A stretch of DNA of 64,000 nt from Actinomycetaceae bacterium (GCA_030524055.1 JAUNHH010000003.1:124001-188000); one strand, 5' to 3'. Positions 36,843 to 46,009 are shown, counted from the first letter of the stretch. Numbers and translations: made by a program. Notes: a model not told the origin generated them from the sequence alone.

Positions 36843-37561
36843 TGCGGGCAGCACGTCGATATTGCTGGGCGCTCCTTATTGAATGGGCGACGCTGCGAGG
36901 CTCTTATTTTTTGCCGCTATGTGGGTGGGTTTTTACAGTGATTGTGGCCTATGCTCAGCTCAATCTCTATCGCGAAGGGGGCCACGGCGCAGACTTTCGA
37001 CATCTGTGGGTCAGCACCTACGCCACAGCTCAGATTTTTCCCATTCTTATTGGTGGCTGGTGGGCACTGATGGGCGAAAATGCGGGACAGTGGCGTATTG
37101 ACCACCTCATCTTTCCCTGGCCAGTGCGCGCCCTCGTGATACGGGCTGGTGCAGCGGCCCTCAGTGGTGGCCTATGGGCGCTGATGGCCATCGCCGCTGT
37201 GGGCCTGACCCATACGAGTGGAAGTGGCGCCGATGGGATAGAGATGGACTTTATGCCAGCGGCACTTGTCGCCGCGACCTATCACGGAGCCGCACTGGCA
37301 GCGCTGACTTTCTTTTGTGCGCGTCTCCTTGGGAGTGCCCCTGTGGCAATTGGCAGCGTCGTTGCCACATTTATCCTTATCTCGCCGCTGCTGAGTTCCC
37401 TTGGGCAGTGGGGGCGCTATCTGCCGGGCACTAGTGGATTGGCAACTGTGGGGGCAGTGGGGCCACAGTATTTATCGATCGCGGGCGGCACTGTGGTCTT
37501 CGGTTTATGGGCATTGTCTGTGGCTGTGCTCAGTTGTGTGGTCAGGCAAAGGGCGCGATAG
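36842..37561 (+). CDS. ABC-2 type permease, second subunit
   Basis: 239 residues. The ATG at 36842 shares its A with the stop of the preceding permease (TAATG). It has about six membrane helices and no signal peptide. It resembles the preceding permease in layout but is not obviously a duplicate. A partial motif (CGCCCTCGT at 37129) encodes ALVIRAG. Confidence 0.8.
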   Translation: MRAARRYCWALLIEWATLRGSYFLPLCGWVFTVIVAYAQLNLYREGGHGADFRHLWVSTYATAQIFPILIGGWWALMGENAGQWRIDHLIFPWPVRALVIRAGAAALSGGLWALMAIAAVGLTHTSGSGADGIEMDFMPAALVAATYHGAALAALTFFCARLLGSAPVAIGSVVATFILISPLLSSLGQWGRYLPGTSGLATVGAVGPQYLSIAGGTVVFGLWALSVAVLSCVVRQRAR

Positions 37562-37606
37562 ACTCCTGTATACCCCAACAAATATGAGGAGTGGACAGCC
37601 AGCCCT

Positions 37607-38686
37607 ATGACTGAGGTGCCAATAACACCGAGTATTGCCGCCACCACACGGCGTGCCACTATTCCTGCCGACCTTGAGCCAATTGCTGTTTTGGGAGTTT
37701 CTGACCAGGTTCTGCGGACTATTCAGCGTGGATTTCCTCGGGTGCGTTTCCACGTCATGGGCCGTGAAATCACAATGAGTGGCACCACTGATGATGTTGA
37801 TATTGCTGCCCAATTGGTGCTGGAACTCATTAGTATGGCCCGCCAAGGAACGGCTTTAGATGCCCCTGGAGTAGCACACGCTATTTCTATGCTGACCTCG
37901 GCGGCATTAGCAAGCCGGCCCGCTGACGAAATTTTGTCAGTACGAGGGCGGTCTATTCGCCCGAAATCGCCCGGCCAAGCCGAATATGTTGAAGCGATAG
38001 AGCGCTCGACCATTGTTTTTGGAATTGGCCCCGCAGGAACCGGGAAAACCTACCTGGCAATGGCCCGTGCCGTTCATGCATTACTTTCCGGGCAGGTTCG
38101 TCGCATTGTATTGACTCGCCCGGCGGTGGAAGCAGGAGAGAATCTGGGATTCCTCCCCGGGACTCTCACCGATAAAATCGACCCCTATTTACGTCCCCTA
38201 TATGACGCTTTAGGGGAAATGCTCGATAGTGACACATTGCCGAAACTTATGGCAGCTGGGACTATTGAAGTGGCGCCTTTAGCGTATATGCGTGGCCGCA
38301 CACTAAATGACTCCTTTATTATTCTTGATGAGGCACAAAATACTACGGTGGCGCAGATGAAAATGTTCCTCACGCGCCTCGGATTTAATTCCCAAATTGT
38401 CGTCACCGGCGATATTTCTCAAATTGATTTGGCTGGCGGACAGCGTTCAGGTTTAGCGGCAGTCCCAGAAATTCTCGATGGGGTAGAGGGAATAGAATTC
38501 TGCTACCTCACTAGCGCTGACGTTGTTCGCCACGAAATTGTCGGTCAGATTATTGACGCCTATGAACGCTGGGATGCCAGGGCCCAGCAGCGCGAATATG
38601 CACGCCGCGACCGCGGTAGTGCCCACACTGACCGTGGGCGCTCGCGTCGAGGCTCAATGACAGGAAGGATACGTCGCCATGACTGA
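37607..38686 (+). CDS. PhoH family protein (PhoH-like ATPase)
   Basis: 359 residues with a TGAGGAG ribosome-binding site. An N-terminal KH-like segment is followed by the PhoH ATPase: Walker [33 protein letters not shown], Walker [12 protein letters not shown] and [11 protein letters not shown]. The family is linked to RNA metabolism. It heads a tight run phoH-ybeY-corC-era conserved across bacteria, overlapping ybeY by eight bases. A motif copy at 37942 encodes VRGRSI between the two domains. Confidence 0.93.
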   Translation: MTEVPITPSIAATTRRATIPADLEPIAVLGVSDQVLRTIQRGFPRVRFHVMGREITMSGTTDDVDIAAQLVLELISMARQGTALDAPGVAHAISMLTSAALASRPADEILSVRGRSIRPKSPGQAEYVEAIERSTIVFGIGPAGTGKTYLAMARAVHALLSGQVRRIVLTRPAVEAGENLGFLPGTLTDKIDPYLRPLYDALGEMLDSDTLPKLMAAGTIEVAPLAYMRGRTLNDSFIILDEAQNTTVAQMKMFLTRLGFNSQIVVTGDISQIDLAGGQRSGLAAVPEILDGVEGIEFCYLTSADVVRHEIVGQIIDAYERWDARAQQREYARRDRGSAHTDRGRSRRGSMTGRIRRHD

Positions 38687-39128
38687 GGTCATTAACGAAA
38701 CCGATTACGTCATTGACGGGACAGAATTTATTGACCTGGCTGAACATGTGCTGAATCAGCTTCATGTGTCCACTGCTGTTGAGCTGAATATTCTTTTTAT
38801 TGACCCCGCCCCAATGGAAGAACTCCACCTGCGCTGGTTGGATTTACCTGGCCCCACCGATGTGATGAGTTTCCCTATGGATGAACTCCGCCCAGGCAGC
38901 CCAGATAAACCACTGCCTGAAGGCACTTTAGGGGATATCTGTATTTGCCCGCAGGTGGCAGAAACCCAAGCAGCAGCCGCTGGGCATTCTTTAGTGGAAG
39001 AAATGCTCATGCTGGCCACCCACGGTATTTTGCATCTTCTGGGCTATGACCATGCCGAAGAAGAAGAGAAGGCAGAAATGTTTGCACTGCAGCGTAAACT
39101 TCTTCTGACCTTTTTGGCGACCCGGTGA
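38679..39128 (+). CDS. ybeY: Endoribonuclease YbeY
   Basis: 149 residues. The metal-binding signature [11 protein letters not shown] has the three histidines, and [10 protein letters not shown] precedes it. YbeY processes 16S rRNA 3' ends and takes part in ribosome quality control. It overlaps both phoH and the following gene, so it is translationally coupled in the operon. Confidence 0.95.
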   Translation: MTEVINETDYVIDGTEFIDLAEHVLNQLHVSTAVELNILFIDPAPMEELHLRWLDLPGPTDVMSFPMDELRPGSPDKPLPEGTLGDICICPQVAETQAAAAGHSLVEEMLMLATHGILHLLGYDHAEEEEKAEMFALQRKLLLTFLATR

Positions 39129-40486
39129 TAGGCGTGAATATACTTCTCTCTATCCACTCCCACCTGCCGCCCCAGGATTATTCTGCGGGGGCTATTCCTA
39201 TTCCCATTTTGGTGACCCTGGCAGTTATTTCTCTGCTTTTAGCGGCCTGGCTCATGGCTGTTGAAGTCGCATTAACACGCCTATCTCGGGCTGCAATCAC
39301 CGATATGGTTGAAGAAGGCCGGCGCCATGCGCAACGCCTTTTTGATCTGTCTGCCCGGCGCCTACGGGCACAATTGATTTTGCGTGGCCTACGCACTGCC
39401 TGCCAGGGGATTGTCGCTGTAGCGGTGACTTTAGCGCTGGTGGAAGCTGGTTTACCGTGGTGGGCGACGGCCATTATTGCCCTGGTTCTTGTCACAGGTA
39501 TCCAATTTCTTACCCTGTCGATTCTTGCCTCCGCATTGGGGGCGCGCCGCCCCGAAGGGATTGCTTTAGCGGGAACGCCCCTGCTGTATCGCAGTATGCA
39601 GGCCTCCCGTATTGTGGATCCGCTCTTGGCTGCTATTCGCGGCAGGCTGCCCCAGCCGCCACGAACAGAAGCAGAAGCGCGTGCAGAAGTGGCCGAAGAT
39701 CTGCGCGAAATGGTGGATCAGGTGGGGGAAACAGAAGGCCTGGCCGAAGAAGACCGGCAAATGCTGCGTTCTGTTTTTGAACTGGGCCAGACGCTGGTGC
39801 GTGAAGTCATGGTGCCACGCACCGATATGGTGACATTGGACGCTGAAACTCCAGCGGATCACTGTCTGCGCCTTTTTGTTTTATCGGGTTTTTCGCGTAT
39901 TCCTGTGACCGGGGATGATGTCGATGATATTCGCGGCATCCTCTACTTTAAGGACCTGGTGCGCCGCCTTGAAGCAGCCGATGGGCCTTTAGATTTAATA
40001 GCAGAGCAAATGGTGCGTCCAGCTGAGTTCACCATTGAAATGAAAGCAGCTGACGATTTACTGCGGCAAATGCAATCCGAGCATTTCCATATGGCCCTTG
40101 TTGTCGATGAATATGGCGGTATTTCCGGTCTAGTGACTCTGGAAGATCTTATTGAGGAAGTCGTTGGTGAACTCACCGATGAACATGATCGCCATGTCGT
40201 TGAGCCTGAAGAAATAGAAGAAGGAATATGGCGCGTTCCTTCCCGTTTCCCCATTAGTGAATTAGGGGAGCTTTTGGGGATGGAATTAGAAGATGACGAT
40301 GTGGATTCTGTGGGTGGATTATTGTCTAAAGCCATTGGCCGGGTGCCGCTTCCCGGTGCGACCGGCGAATTACTGGGTGTGAGGATGATCGCTGAAGAAG
40401 CGCGCGGACGGCGCCGCCAAGTCGGTACCATCGTATGTTCACGAGTTCTACCCCCACATGGGGCAGAAATGTCCCAGGAGGTTTGA
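39125..40486 (+). CDS. CorC/HlyC-family CNNM-CBS membrane protein
   Basis: 453 residues from a GTG overlapping the ybeY stop. An N-terminal DUF21 membrane domain with about four helices is followed by paired CBS domains ([58 protein letters not shown]) and a C-terminal transporter-associated domain. Members are connected to magnesium or cobalt handling; older names call them hemolysins. It lies between ybeY and era, the usual actinobacterial place. Confidence 0.92.
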   Translation: MIGVNILLSIHSHLPPQDYSAGAIPIPILVTLAVISLLLAAWLMAVEVALTRLSRAAITDMVEEGRRHAQRLFDLSARRLRAQLILRGLRTACQGIVAVAVTLALVEAGLPWWATAIIALVLVTGIQFLTLSILASALGARRPEGIALAGTPLLYRSMQASRIVDPLLAAIRGRLPQPPRTEAEARAEVAEDLREMVDQVGETEGLAEEDRQMLRSVFELGQTLVREVMVPRTDMVTLDAETPADHCLRLFVLSGFSRIPVTGDDVDDIRGILYFKDLVRRLEAADGPLDLIAEQMVRPAEFTIEMKAADDLLRQMQSEHFHMALVVDEYGGISGLVTLEDLIEEVVGELTDEHDRHVVEPEEIEEGIWRVPSRFPISELGELLGMELEDDDVDSVGGLLSKAIGRVPLPGATGELLGVRMIAEEARGRRRQVGTIVCSRVLPPHGAEMSQEV

Positions 40487-40491
40487 TTCCC

Positions 40492-41649
40492 ATGCACTTT
40501 CCCAGCGATGACGAATTAATGGCTGGCCCTAATGCCTTTGAGGGAATCGATATTGACGCCCTCGTCGAAGACAATGACGAGGGCGGGGCTGATACCGCCA
40601 GCCCGGCACCCAACGATCTGGAGGAAGCCAATAGCGATATCGCCTCTGAAGCCGAAGAACAACTGGCCCAATTACGTCAACTTCGCGCTGATACTCATAG
40701 TGACTCCGCTGAAGGCGCTGACAGCCTTTTAACGACGGACTATCCTGCAGATTTCCGCGCCGGATTTGTTTCTGTTGTCGGCCGACCTAATGTCGGCAAA
40801 TCCACCCTGACAAATGCCCTTGTTGGCCAGAAAGTGGCGATTACCTCGGGCCGGCCAGAAACGACGCGCCATAATATTCGCGGGATTGTCCACCAGCCCT
40901 CTTCGCAAATTGTTCTGGTGGATACGCCGGGCTATCACCGCCCTCGGACATTACTGGGCAAACGCCTGAACGATATGGTTCGTGAAGCCCTCGCAGAAGT
41001 CGATGTTGTTCTTTTCTGCCTGCCAGCGAATCAGAAAATCGGCCCTGGAGACCAATTTATTGCCCGCGAATTGCGGGGTATTCGCCGCCCTATTGTTGCT
41101 GTCGCAACGAAATGTGATCTCGTGTCCCGCGAGCGGGTGATGAAGCATTTGCTCAGTATTGAAGCCCTCGGGGATTGGGCAGCAATTGTGCCGGTTTCTG
41201 CCCACGACAATAAGGGTATTGACGTTCTCCGGGACGTTCTTAGCGAGCAATTGCCGCTCTCTCCACCCCTGTATCCCCATACGGATATTACTGACGAGTC
41301 TCGCGATACTCTGATTGCTGAGTTTATTCGCGAAGCCGCTTTAGAAGGTATTCACGATGAACTCCCACACTCCCTGGCGGTTCAGGTCGAGGAAATTATT
41401 GAGCGCCCTGCGCGTGAAGGAGACACCCGCCCCCCGCTATTAGATATTCACGTTAATGTCTATGTGGAAAGAGACTCCCAGAAGGCGATTATTATTGGCC
41501 GGAAAGGAGCGCGTCTCAAAGATATTGGGACGAAAGCGCGGGCGGAAATAGAACAGCTTCTTGGCCGCCGTATCTATTTGGATTTGCATGTGCGCACTGC
41601 GAAAGACTGGCAGTCAGACCCGCGCATGCTTGGACGACTGGGATTCTAA
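40492..41649 (+). CDS. era: GTPase Era with long acidic N-terminal extension
   Basis: 385 residues; ATG 40492 follows an AGGAGG site. G1 GRPNVGKS sits at about 97-104, whereas Era usually has it near residue 15. G3 is DTPGYH, G4 TKCDLV, and the C-terminal KH domain has IIIGRKGARLKDIGTKARAEIE. Era binds the 3' end of 16S rRNA in 30S assembly. The extra ~80 residues are acidic and low in complexity. They contain ALVEDNDEGGAD, encoded by one full and one partial motif copy in inverted order (40558-40590). Confidence 0.94.
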   Translation: MHFPSDDELMAGPNAFEGIDIDALVEDNDEGGADTASPAPNDLEEANSDIASEAEEQLAQLRQLRADTHSDSAEGADSLLTTDYPADFRAGFVSVVGRPNVGKSTLTNALVGQKVAITSGRPETTRHNIRGIVHQPSSQIVLVDTPGYHRPRTLLGKRLNDMVREALAEVDVVLFCLPANQKIGPGDQFIARELRGIRRPIVAVATKCDLVSRERVMKHLLSIEALGDWAAIVPVSAHDNKGIDVLRDVLSEQLPLSPPLYPHTDITDESRDTLIAEFIREAALEGIHDELPHSLAVQVEEIIERPAREGDTRPPLLDIHVNVYVERDSQKAIIIGRKGARLKDIGTKARAEIEQLLGRRIYLDLHVRTAKDWQSDPRMLGRLGF

Positions 41650-41653
41650 CGTC

Positions 41654-42628
41654 GTGGGAACAACAATTGTTGCCCTGGGTGGTAATGCCCTGGGCCTGAC
41701 TCCTGCTGAGCAATTGGCCGCTTTAACTCAGGCAGCTGCTGGCCTGGTGGAGATGAGCCGAGGCGGCAGCCTTGTGATTGCTCATGGCAATGGCCCTCAG
41801 GTTGGTCAGATTGAACGCGCCTTTACGATGGGCTCCGCTGTAGACCCGGGTGTGCCCAGCATTGACCTGCCTGAAATGGTGGCGATGAGCCAGGGCTATA
41901 TTGGCGACCATATTGTCCGCGTGATTGCCGAAGAATTGGGCCGCCGTGACAATGAGGCAGACATGCCCAGCCAGGTGGCCGCAGTAGTGACACGAGTTCG
42001 CGTTGACGCAGGCGACCCTGCCTTTAGTGCGCCGACAAAACCTATTGGCCCTTTTCTGACCGCTGATATTGCGGCCAGGCGCGGGGAGGAACACCCTGAC
42101 CATGTCTATGGAGAAGACGCTGGACGTGGCTGGAGGCGCCTAGTGGCCTCACCGCGACCTGTCGAGGTGCTTGAGGTTGGTGCTGTGCGCGCCCTCGTCG
42201 CTGCTGGTTTTATTACTGTCGCCTGCGGTGGGGGAGGAATCCCCGTTATCGCCGAGGACGCCCCCTTGGGGGAGGCTCACCAACTTCGGGCTGTCGATGC
42301 TGTCATCGATAAAGACCATTCTGCGGCCCTCCTTGCCCACCAACTAGCTGCCGACACCCTGGTGATTTGTACTGCCGTTCACCGGGTGGCTATTGGCTGG
42401 GGAACTGACCGGCAAGAATGGTTGAAAGACCTCAGTGTGGACAAAGCCCGTGAGTATATGGAGGCCGGTGAATTTGCTGCAGGCTCAATGCTGCCTAAAG
42501 TTGCGGCTGCTGTCGATTTTGTGGCCGGCGCCCCAAAGGGGAGGCAACGCAGGGCGGTGATCTGTGCGCTCAGCGATGCAGGTCGGGCATTGAGTGGCCA
42601 GGTTGGTACTGTTTTCCACTCCGAATAA
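41654..42628 (+). CDS. arcC: Carbamate kinase
   Basis: 324 residues from GTG 41654, four bases after the era stop, with no clear ribosome-binding site. Amino-acid-kinase signatures: TIVALGGNAL, IAHGNGPQVG, ACGGGGIPVI and VIDKDHSAALLA. It transfers phosphate from carbamoyl phosphate to ADP. No arginine deiminase or ornithine transcarbamylase gene is adjacent, so its pathway partner lies elsewhere or differs. A partial motif (42190) encodes RALVAAG. Confidence 0.9.
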   Translation: MGTTIVALGGNALGLTPAEQLAALTQAAAGLVEMSRGGSLVIAHGNGPQVGQIERAFTMGSAVDPGVPSIDLPEMVAMSQGYIGDHIVRVIAEELGRRDNEADMPSQVAAVVTRVRVDAGDPAFSAPTKPIGPFLTADIAARRGEEHPDHVYGEDAGRGWRRLVASPRPVEVLEVGAVRALVAAGFITVACGGGGIPVIAEDAPLGEAHQLRAVDAVIDKDHSAALLAHQLAADTLVICTAVHRVAIGWGTDRQEWLKDLSVDKAREYMEAGEFAAGSMLPKVAAAVDFVAGAPKGRQRRAVICALSDAGRALSGQVGTVFHSE

Positions 42629-42700
42629 ACGCTGTCGCACGGTGAGTGTGCCGCTGTCTCACAATGTGTGCTTTTATGGGGCGCCTCTTTGCCACCTGGC

Positions 42701-42706
42701 TAGGCT
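42701..42706 (+). promoter_or_regulatory. -10-like box TAGGCT before the leu leader peptide
   Basis: TAGGCT lies six bases before the leader-peptide ATG, the same spacing seen at other leaderless-looking starts here. No clear -35 element is seen. Confidence 0.4.
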
Positions 42707-42712
42707 GTGTTT

Positions 42713-42754
42713 ATGCGTGAATTGCTTCTGCTTCTGTGCCGCGACGGGGCCTGA
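42713..42754 (+). CDS. leuL: leu leader peptide (attenuation)
   Basis: A 13-codon frame, MRELLLLLCRDGA then TGA, with five consecutive leucine codons. It ends 68 bases before leuA and overlaps a hairpin. Leucine-rich leader peptides upstream of leuA are known in enterobacteria and in actinobacteria such as Corynebacterium and Streptomyces. Stalling at the Leu run when charged tRNA-Leu is scarce would alter downstream RNA folding. Confidence 0.8.
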   Translation: MRELLLLLCRDGA

Positions 42755-42776
42755 AAGGGTCGTAACCTCGTCGCGG
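42739..42776 (+). promoter_or_regulatory. Attenuator-type stem overlapping the leu leader
   Basis: CCGCGACG (42739-42746) pairs with CGTCGCGG (42769-42776). The left arm lies in the end of the leader-peptide frame, so ribosome position would decide whether it forms. No U-run follows, so whether the control acts on transcription or on leuA translation is open. Confidence 0.6.
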
Positions 42777-42822
42777 CTAACGTCGTATTCGGCCTGAATC
42801 CGGATCAACGGAAGAGTCCACA

Positions 42823-44577
42823 ATGAAAACCACAGATGCAGTTCCCACCCCGCCTGCCAGCGGAATGCCCATTAAAAAATACCGCGCTTTTCTTGACACT
42901 AACCCTATTGATTTACCCGACCGGACCTGGCCGTCACGCCGGATTACCGCCGCCCCCCGGTGGCTATCTACTGACCTACGCGATGGCAATCAATCCCTCA
43001 TTGAGCCGATGGACCCGGCCCGTAAAAGGCGGATGTTCGACTTACTCATTCGCTTGGGATATAAAGAAATCGAGGTGGGTTTTCCGGCTGCCTCACAAAC
43101 GGATTATGACTTTGTCCGCTCTCTGGTTGATGATGACGCCATTCCAGGCGATGTCACTATTTCTGTCCTCACCCAATCGCGTAGTGACTTGATTGAGCGC
43201 ACGATTGACGCCCTGGTGGGAATCCCCCGAGCAACAGTCCATTTATACAATGCGACCTCACCACTTTTCCGGGAATTAGTATTCCGTAATGACCGTAATG
43301 GCACTATTGATTTGGCCGTCACTGGAACTCAGGAAGTAATTGCCCGCGCAGAAAAAATCCTCGACGAGGACACTATTTTCGGCTATGAATACTCGCCGGA
43401 AATCTTTGTCGATACGGAAATGGATTTTGCCGTAGAGATCTGCGAAGCAGTCATGGATGTCTGGCAGCCGGAGGCTGGCCGCGAAATTATCCTGAACCTG
43501 CCGGCCACTATTGAACGGGCCACCCCCAATGTCTACGCCGACCAAATCGAATATATGAGTCGAAACCTGAGTAGGCGTGAACATATTGCCCTATCTGCTC
43601 ACCCCCATAATGACCGGGGAACGGGTGTGGCCAGTGCCGAATTGGCTGTTCTGGCAGGAGCAGACCGCGTCGAAGGCTGTTTGCTGGGCCAGGGTGAACG
43701 CACCGGAAATGTTGATTTAGTGACCTTGGGGTTGAATCTTTTCAGCCAGGGAATTGATCCGGGTATTGATTTTTCTGATGTGGATGAGATTCGCCGTACC
43801 GTGGAGTATTGCACCTCAATGGAAACTCCTCCGCGTGCCCCCTATGTCGGTGAACTTGTCTATACCTCTTTTTCTGGATCCCACCAGGACGCCATTAAAA
43901 AAGGCTTTTCTGCGCGTAAAGAAAAAGTGGCGCAGGCAGGTGGAAAAGAAGAAGATGTGGTGTGGGAATTGCCCTATCTTCCTATTGACCCCCACGATGT
44001 TGGCCGTTCCTATGAGGCCGTTGTGCGCGTGAATTCGCAGTCCGGTAAAGGCGGGATTGCTTATCTCATGTCCACATCGCATTCCTTGGAATTGCCGCGC
44101 CGCCTCCAAATAGAATTTTCCCGTGTCGTCCAGCGGCATTCCGATAGTGTGGGCGGTGAAATCGACCCGGGTACCCTTTGGGAGATTTTCGCTGATGAAT
44201 ATTTGCCGACTTCTGCCGCTAATGGTTTAGTTCCCTGGGGCCGCTTTGAATTGGGCTCCTCTCGGGTGATTTCTGATGGTGATGACGGCGTTCATTTAGT
44301 GGGCACAGTGGTCGATCAGGGGACGCCTGTCGATATTGATGCCACGGGTAATGGTCCTATTGATGCCTTTGTTCAGGCCCTACACGGCTTTGACCTGGAT
44401 GTGCGGATTCTTGACTATGCCGAGCACGCGATGAGCCAAGGCCGCGATGCGAAAGCAGCCTCCTATGTGGAAGCGGCGGTCGATGGGAAAATCGTGTGGG
44501 GTGTGGGCATTGATCCCTCCATTACTCGCGCCACCTATAAGGCCGTCATTTCCGCAGTTAACCGGGCATTAAAGTAG
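42823..44577 (+). CDS. leuA: 2-isopropylmalate synthase
   Basis: 584 residues with a GGAAGAG ribosome-binding site. The catalytic TIM barrel has LSTDLRDGNQSL at the start, EVGFPAASQTDYDF and the metal-binding HPHNDRGTGVASAELA. The long actinobacterial form ends with a regulatory leucine-binding domain (GIDPSITRATYKAVISAVNRAL). It condenses acetyl-CoA with 2-ketoisovalerate, the first step of leucine synthesis. Regulation by attenuation is suggested by the leader peptide. Confidence 0.96.
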   Translation: MKTTDAVPTPPASGMPIKKYRAFLDTNPIDLPDRTWPSRRITAAPRWLSTDLRDGNQSLIEPMDPARKRRMFDLLIRLGYKEIEVGFPAASQTDYDFVRSLVDDDAIPGDVTISVLTQSRSDLIERTIDALVGIPRATVHLYNATSPLFRELVFRNDRNGTIDLAVTGTQEVIARAEKILDEDTIFGYEYSPEIFVDTEMDFAVEICEAVMDVWQPEAGREIILNLPATIERATPNVYADQIEYMSRNLSRREHIALSAHPHNDRGTGVASAELAVLAGADRVEGCLLGQGERTGNVDLVTLGLNLFSQGIDPGIDFSDVDEIRRTVEYCTSMETPPRAPYVGELVYTSFSGSHQDAIKKGFSARKEKVAQAGGKEEDVVWELPYLPIDPHDVGRSYEAVVRVNSQSGKGGIAYLMSTSHSLELPRRLQIEFSRVVQRHSDSVGGEIDPGTLWEIFADEYLPTSAANGLVPWGRFELGSSRVISDGDDGVHLVGTVVDQGTPVDIDATGNGPIDAFVQALHGFDLDVRILDYAEHAMSQGRDAKAASYVEAAVDGKIVWGVGIDPSITRATYKAVISAVNRALK

Positions 44578-44582
44578 GGCGC

Positions 44583-44617
44583 GCCCCGCCCTCGTGAAAA
44601 AGTGACGAGGGCGGGGC
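44583..44617. terminator. Perfect 13-bp hairpin from two inverted motif copies after leuA
   Basis: GCCCCGCCCTCGT (44583-44595), nine bases, then ACGAGGGCGGGGC (44605-44617). Both arms are exact full-length copies of the dispersed motif. It starts six bases after the leuA stop. No U-run follows. Confidence 0.75.
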
Positions 44618-44675
44618 ACGCCTGAGGTATCAAATCTGCGACCTGCTGGACCTGTGCCTGCCCTGGCTGTGCGTC

Positions 44676-44681
44676 TAGTCT
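44676..44681 (+). promoter_or_regulatory. -10-like TAGTCT, leaderless start of first OmpA-like lipoprotein
   Basis: TAGTCTGAGGAATATGACTACTC has the -10-like hexamer seven bases before the ATG. The same block recurs before the second lipoprotein gene (46104), so it is conserved between the copies. Confidence 0.45.
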
Positions 44682-44688
44682 GAGGAAT

Positions 44689-45984
44689 ATGACTACTCCT
44701 TTAAAGCTCCGCAGATATTCCGCGCTTCTTTTCGCTACAGCGTTGCTCATGGGGGCCTGCTCCTCTGGTGGTGGGAGCACCTCAAATGACACTGTCAATG
44801 CTGCGGCAAGCAGTGAACAGCACGCTAGTAGCAGCGGCAGTGGTCCTAGTGAGGCGGCTGCCTCTGCTCCTTCGGCAGCCAGTCAAGTATCTGGTGAGGC
44901 TGATGCCGCTCACCTCCCGACTGTTCCTGGATATGCTCCCGGAGAAATCCCTGCAATCCCCTTATTTCTTATTCCTGATACCTCAGTCATCTCCTCGAAA
45001 GACTCCAAATTCGACTTTGGAAAAACGGAAGCGATTGCCTCTATTCCCGGCGTTACTATTGCTCCCGCAAAATGTGAGGGAAATGTCGTCACCTCTGGGA
45101 ATATGATTCTTGGTGGCGACGGTAGCGGTAACAATTATCAGGACAAAGAAACCACTGTGAATGGTGGCGATGGGTCTGGTAGTTATATTGACGACGCCAA
45201 TAAAATCACCATTACAAATGGTGGCGATGGCAGCGGAATGTACGTTAATGACCTCACCAAAGAAACCATTACGGTAGACAGCACTGGTAAGGGCACCTAT
45301 GTCAACGACCTCACCAAAGAAACCTATGTGATTGGTGGTGACGGCACCGGTAACTATGTCAATGACACCACTAAAGAGAATATTCTTATTGGTCCCAATG
45401 GCACCGGAACCTATATTAATGAGCAGGCCGGCATTACCATTATTAATGGCGGCGATGGCACATCCACCTATACGAATAAAAAGCTCAATCTGAATATCCG
45501 CAATGGGGGCAATGGTTTTGCCTATGTGAATAACCAAAGAATTCCAGCCAAACCTACACCGCCTGTCCCGCGCCTGGGGAAAATGGCTCCTATTCCCGCT
45601 GTTGCCCCCGTTCAGTCCTGTGGCACAGTCATTACCCTTGAAGACGGTGTCCTTTTTGACTTTGGGAAATCCGAGGTGCGAGCTGATGCCCAAGAAGTTG
45701 TCGATAAACTCGCCACTGTCTTTACTGACCTTAAGGTTCCTCATGCCACGGTCGTAGGGCATACGGATTCTATTTCTGATGATGCGTCAAATATGACTCT
45801 GTCGCAGGAGCGCGCTGGGGCCATTGTCAAAGCCCTTCAAGCCAAGGGAGTGTCAACCGCACTTCAGGCTGAAGGTAAAGGGGAAACTCAGCCGATAACT
45901 CCCAATGAAAATGCTGACGGATCTGATAATCCGGCTGGGCGCCAACTCAATCGTCGGGTGGAGATTTTCGTCCCGAACTTCTAG
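44689..45984 (+). CDS. OmpA-like lipoprotein with 19-residue glycine repeats, copy 1
   Basis: 431 residues. Lipobox LLMGAC with Cys24, so it is membrane-anchored outside the cell. A Ser/Ala linker is followed by a conserved N domain (PGEIPAIPLF, SSKDSKFDFGKTEAIA). About eight 19-residue repeats follow at residues 142-281, consensus GGDGSGxYxNDxTKExxxx. The C-terminal OmpA/peptidoglycan-binding domain (LFDFGKSEVRADA, VVGHTDSIS, GRQLNRRVEIFVPNF) keeps the Asp and Arg that contact the peptide stem. The OmpA domain implies wall binding; the function of the repeats is unknown. Confidence 0.88.
   Translation: MTTPLKLRRYSALLFATALLMGACSSGGGSTSNDTVNAAASSEQHASSSGSGPSEAAASAPSAASQVSGEADAAHLPTVPGYAPGEIPAIPLFLIPDTSVISSKDSKFDFGKTEAIASIPGVTIAPAKCEGNVVTSGNMILGGDGSGNNYQDKETTVNGGDGSGSYIDDANKITITNGGDGSGMYVNDLTKETITVDSTGKGTYVNDLTKETYVIGGDGTGNYVNDTTKENILIGPNGTGTYINEQAGITIINGGDGTSTYTNKKLNLNIRNGGNGFAYVNNQRIPAKPTPPVPRLGKMAPIPAVAPVQSCGTVITLEDGVLFDFGKSEVRADAQEVVDKLATVFTDLKVPHATVVGHTDSISDDASNMTLSQERAGAIVKALQAKGVSTALQAEGKGETQPITPNENADGSDNPAGRQLNRRVEIFVPNF
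45112..45531 (+). repeat. Coding repeat block, 57-base unit (lipoprotein copy 1)
   Basis: Seven to eight consecutive 19-codon units such as GGDGSGSYIDDANKITITN and GGDGTGNYVNDTTKENILI. The fixed period with Gly and Tyr at constant places suggests a beta-solenoid or beta-roll. Confidence 0.8.
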
Positions 45985-46009
45985 GGATGACCAGCACTGA
46001 TCCTCAGGC

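Noticed and set aside
44983-45762. 259-codon antisense frame in lipoprotein copy 1, with Ile/Gly-rich product
   Set aside because: It mirrors the 57-base coding repeats on the other strand. The repeat period alone keeps the frame open.
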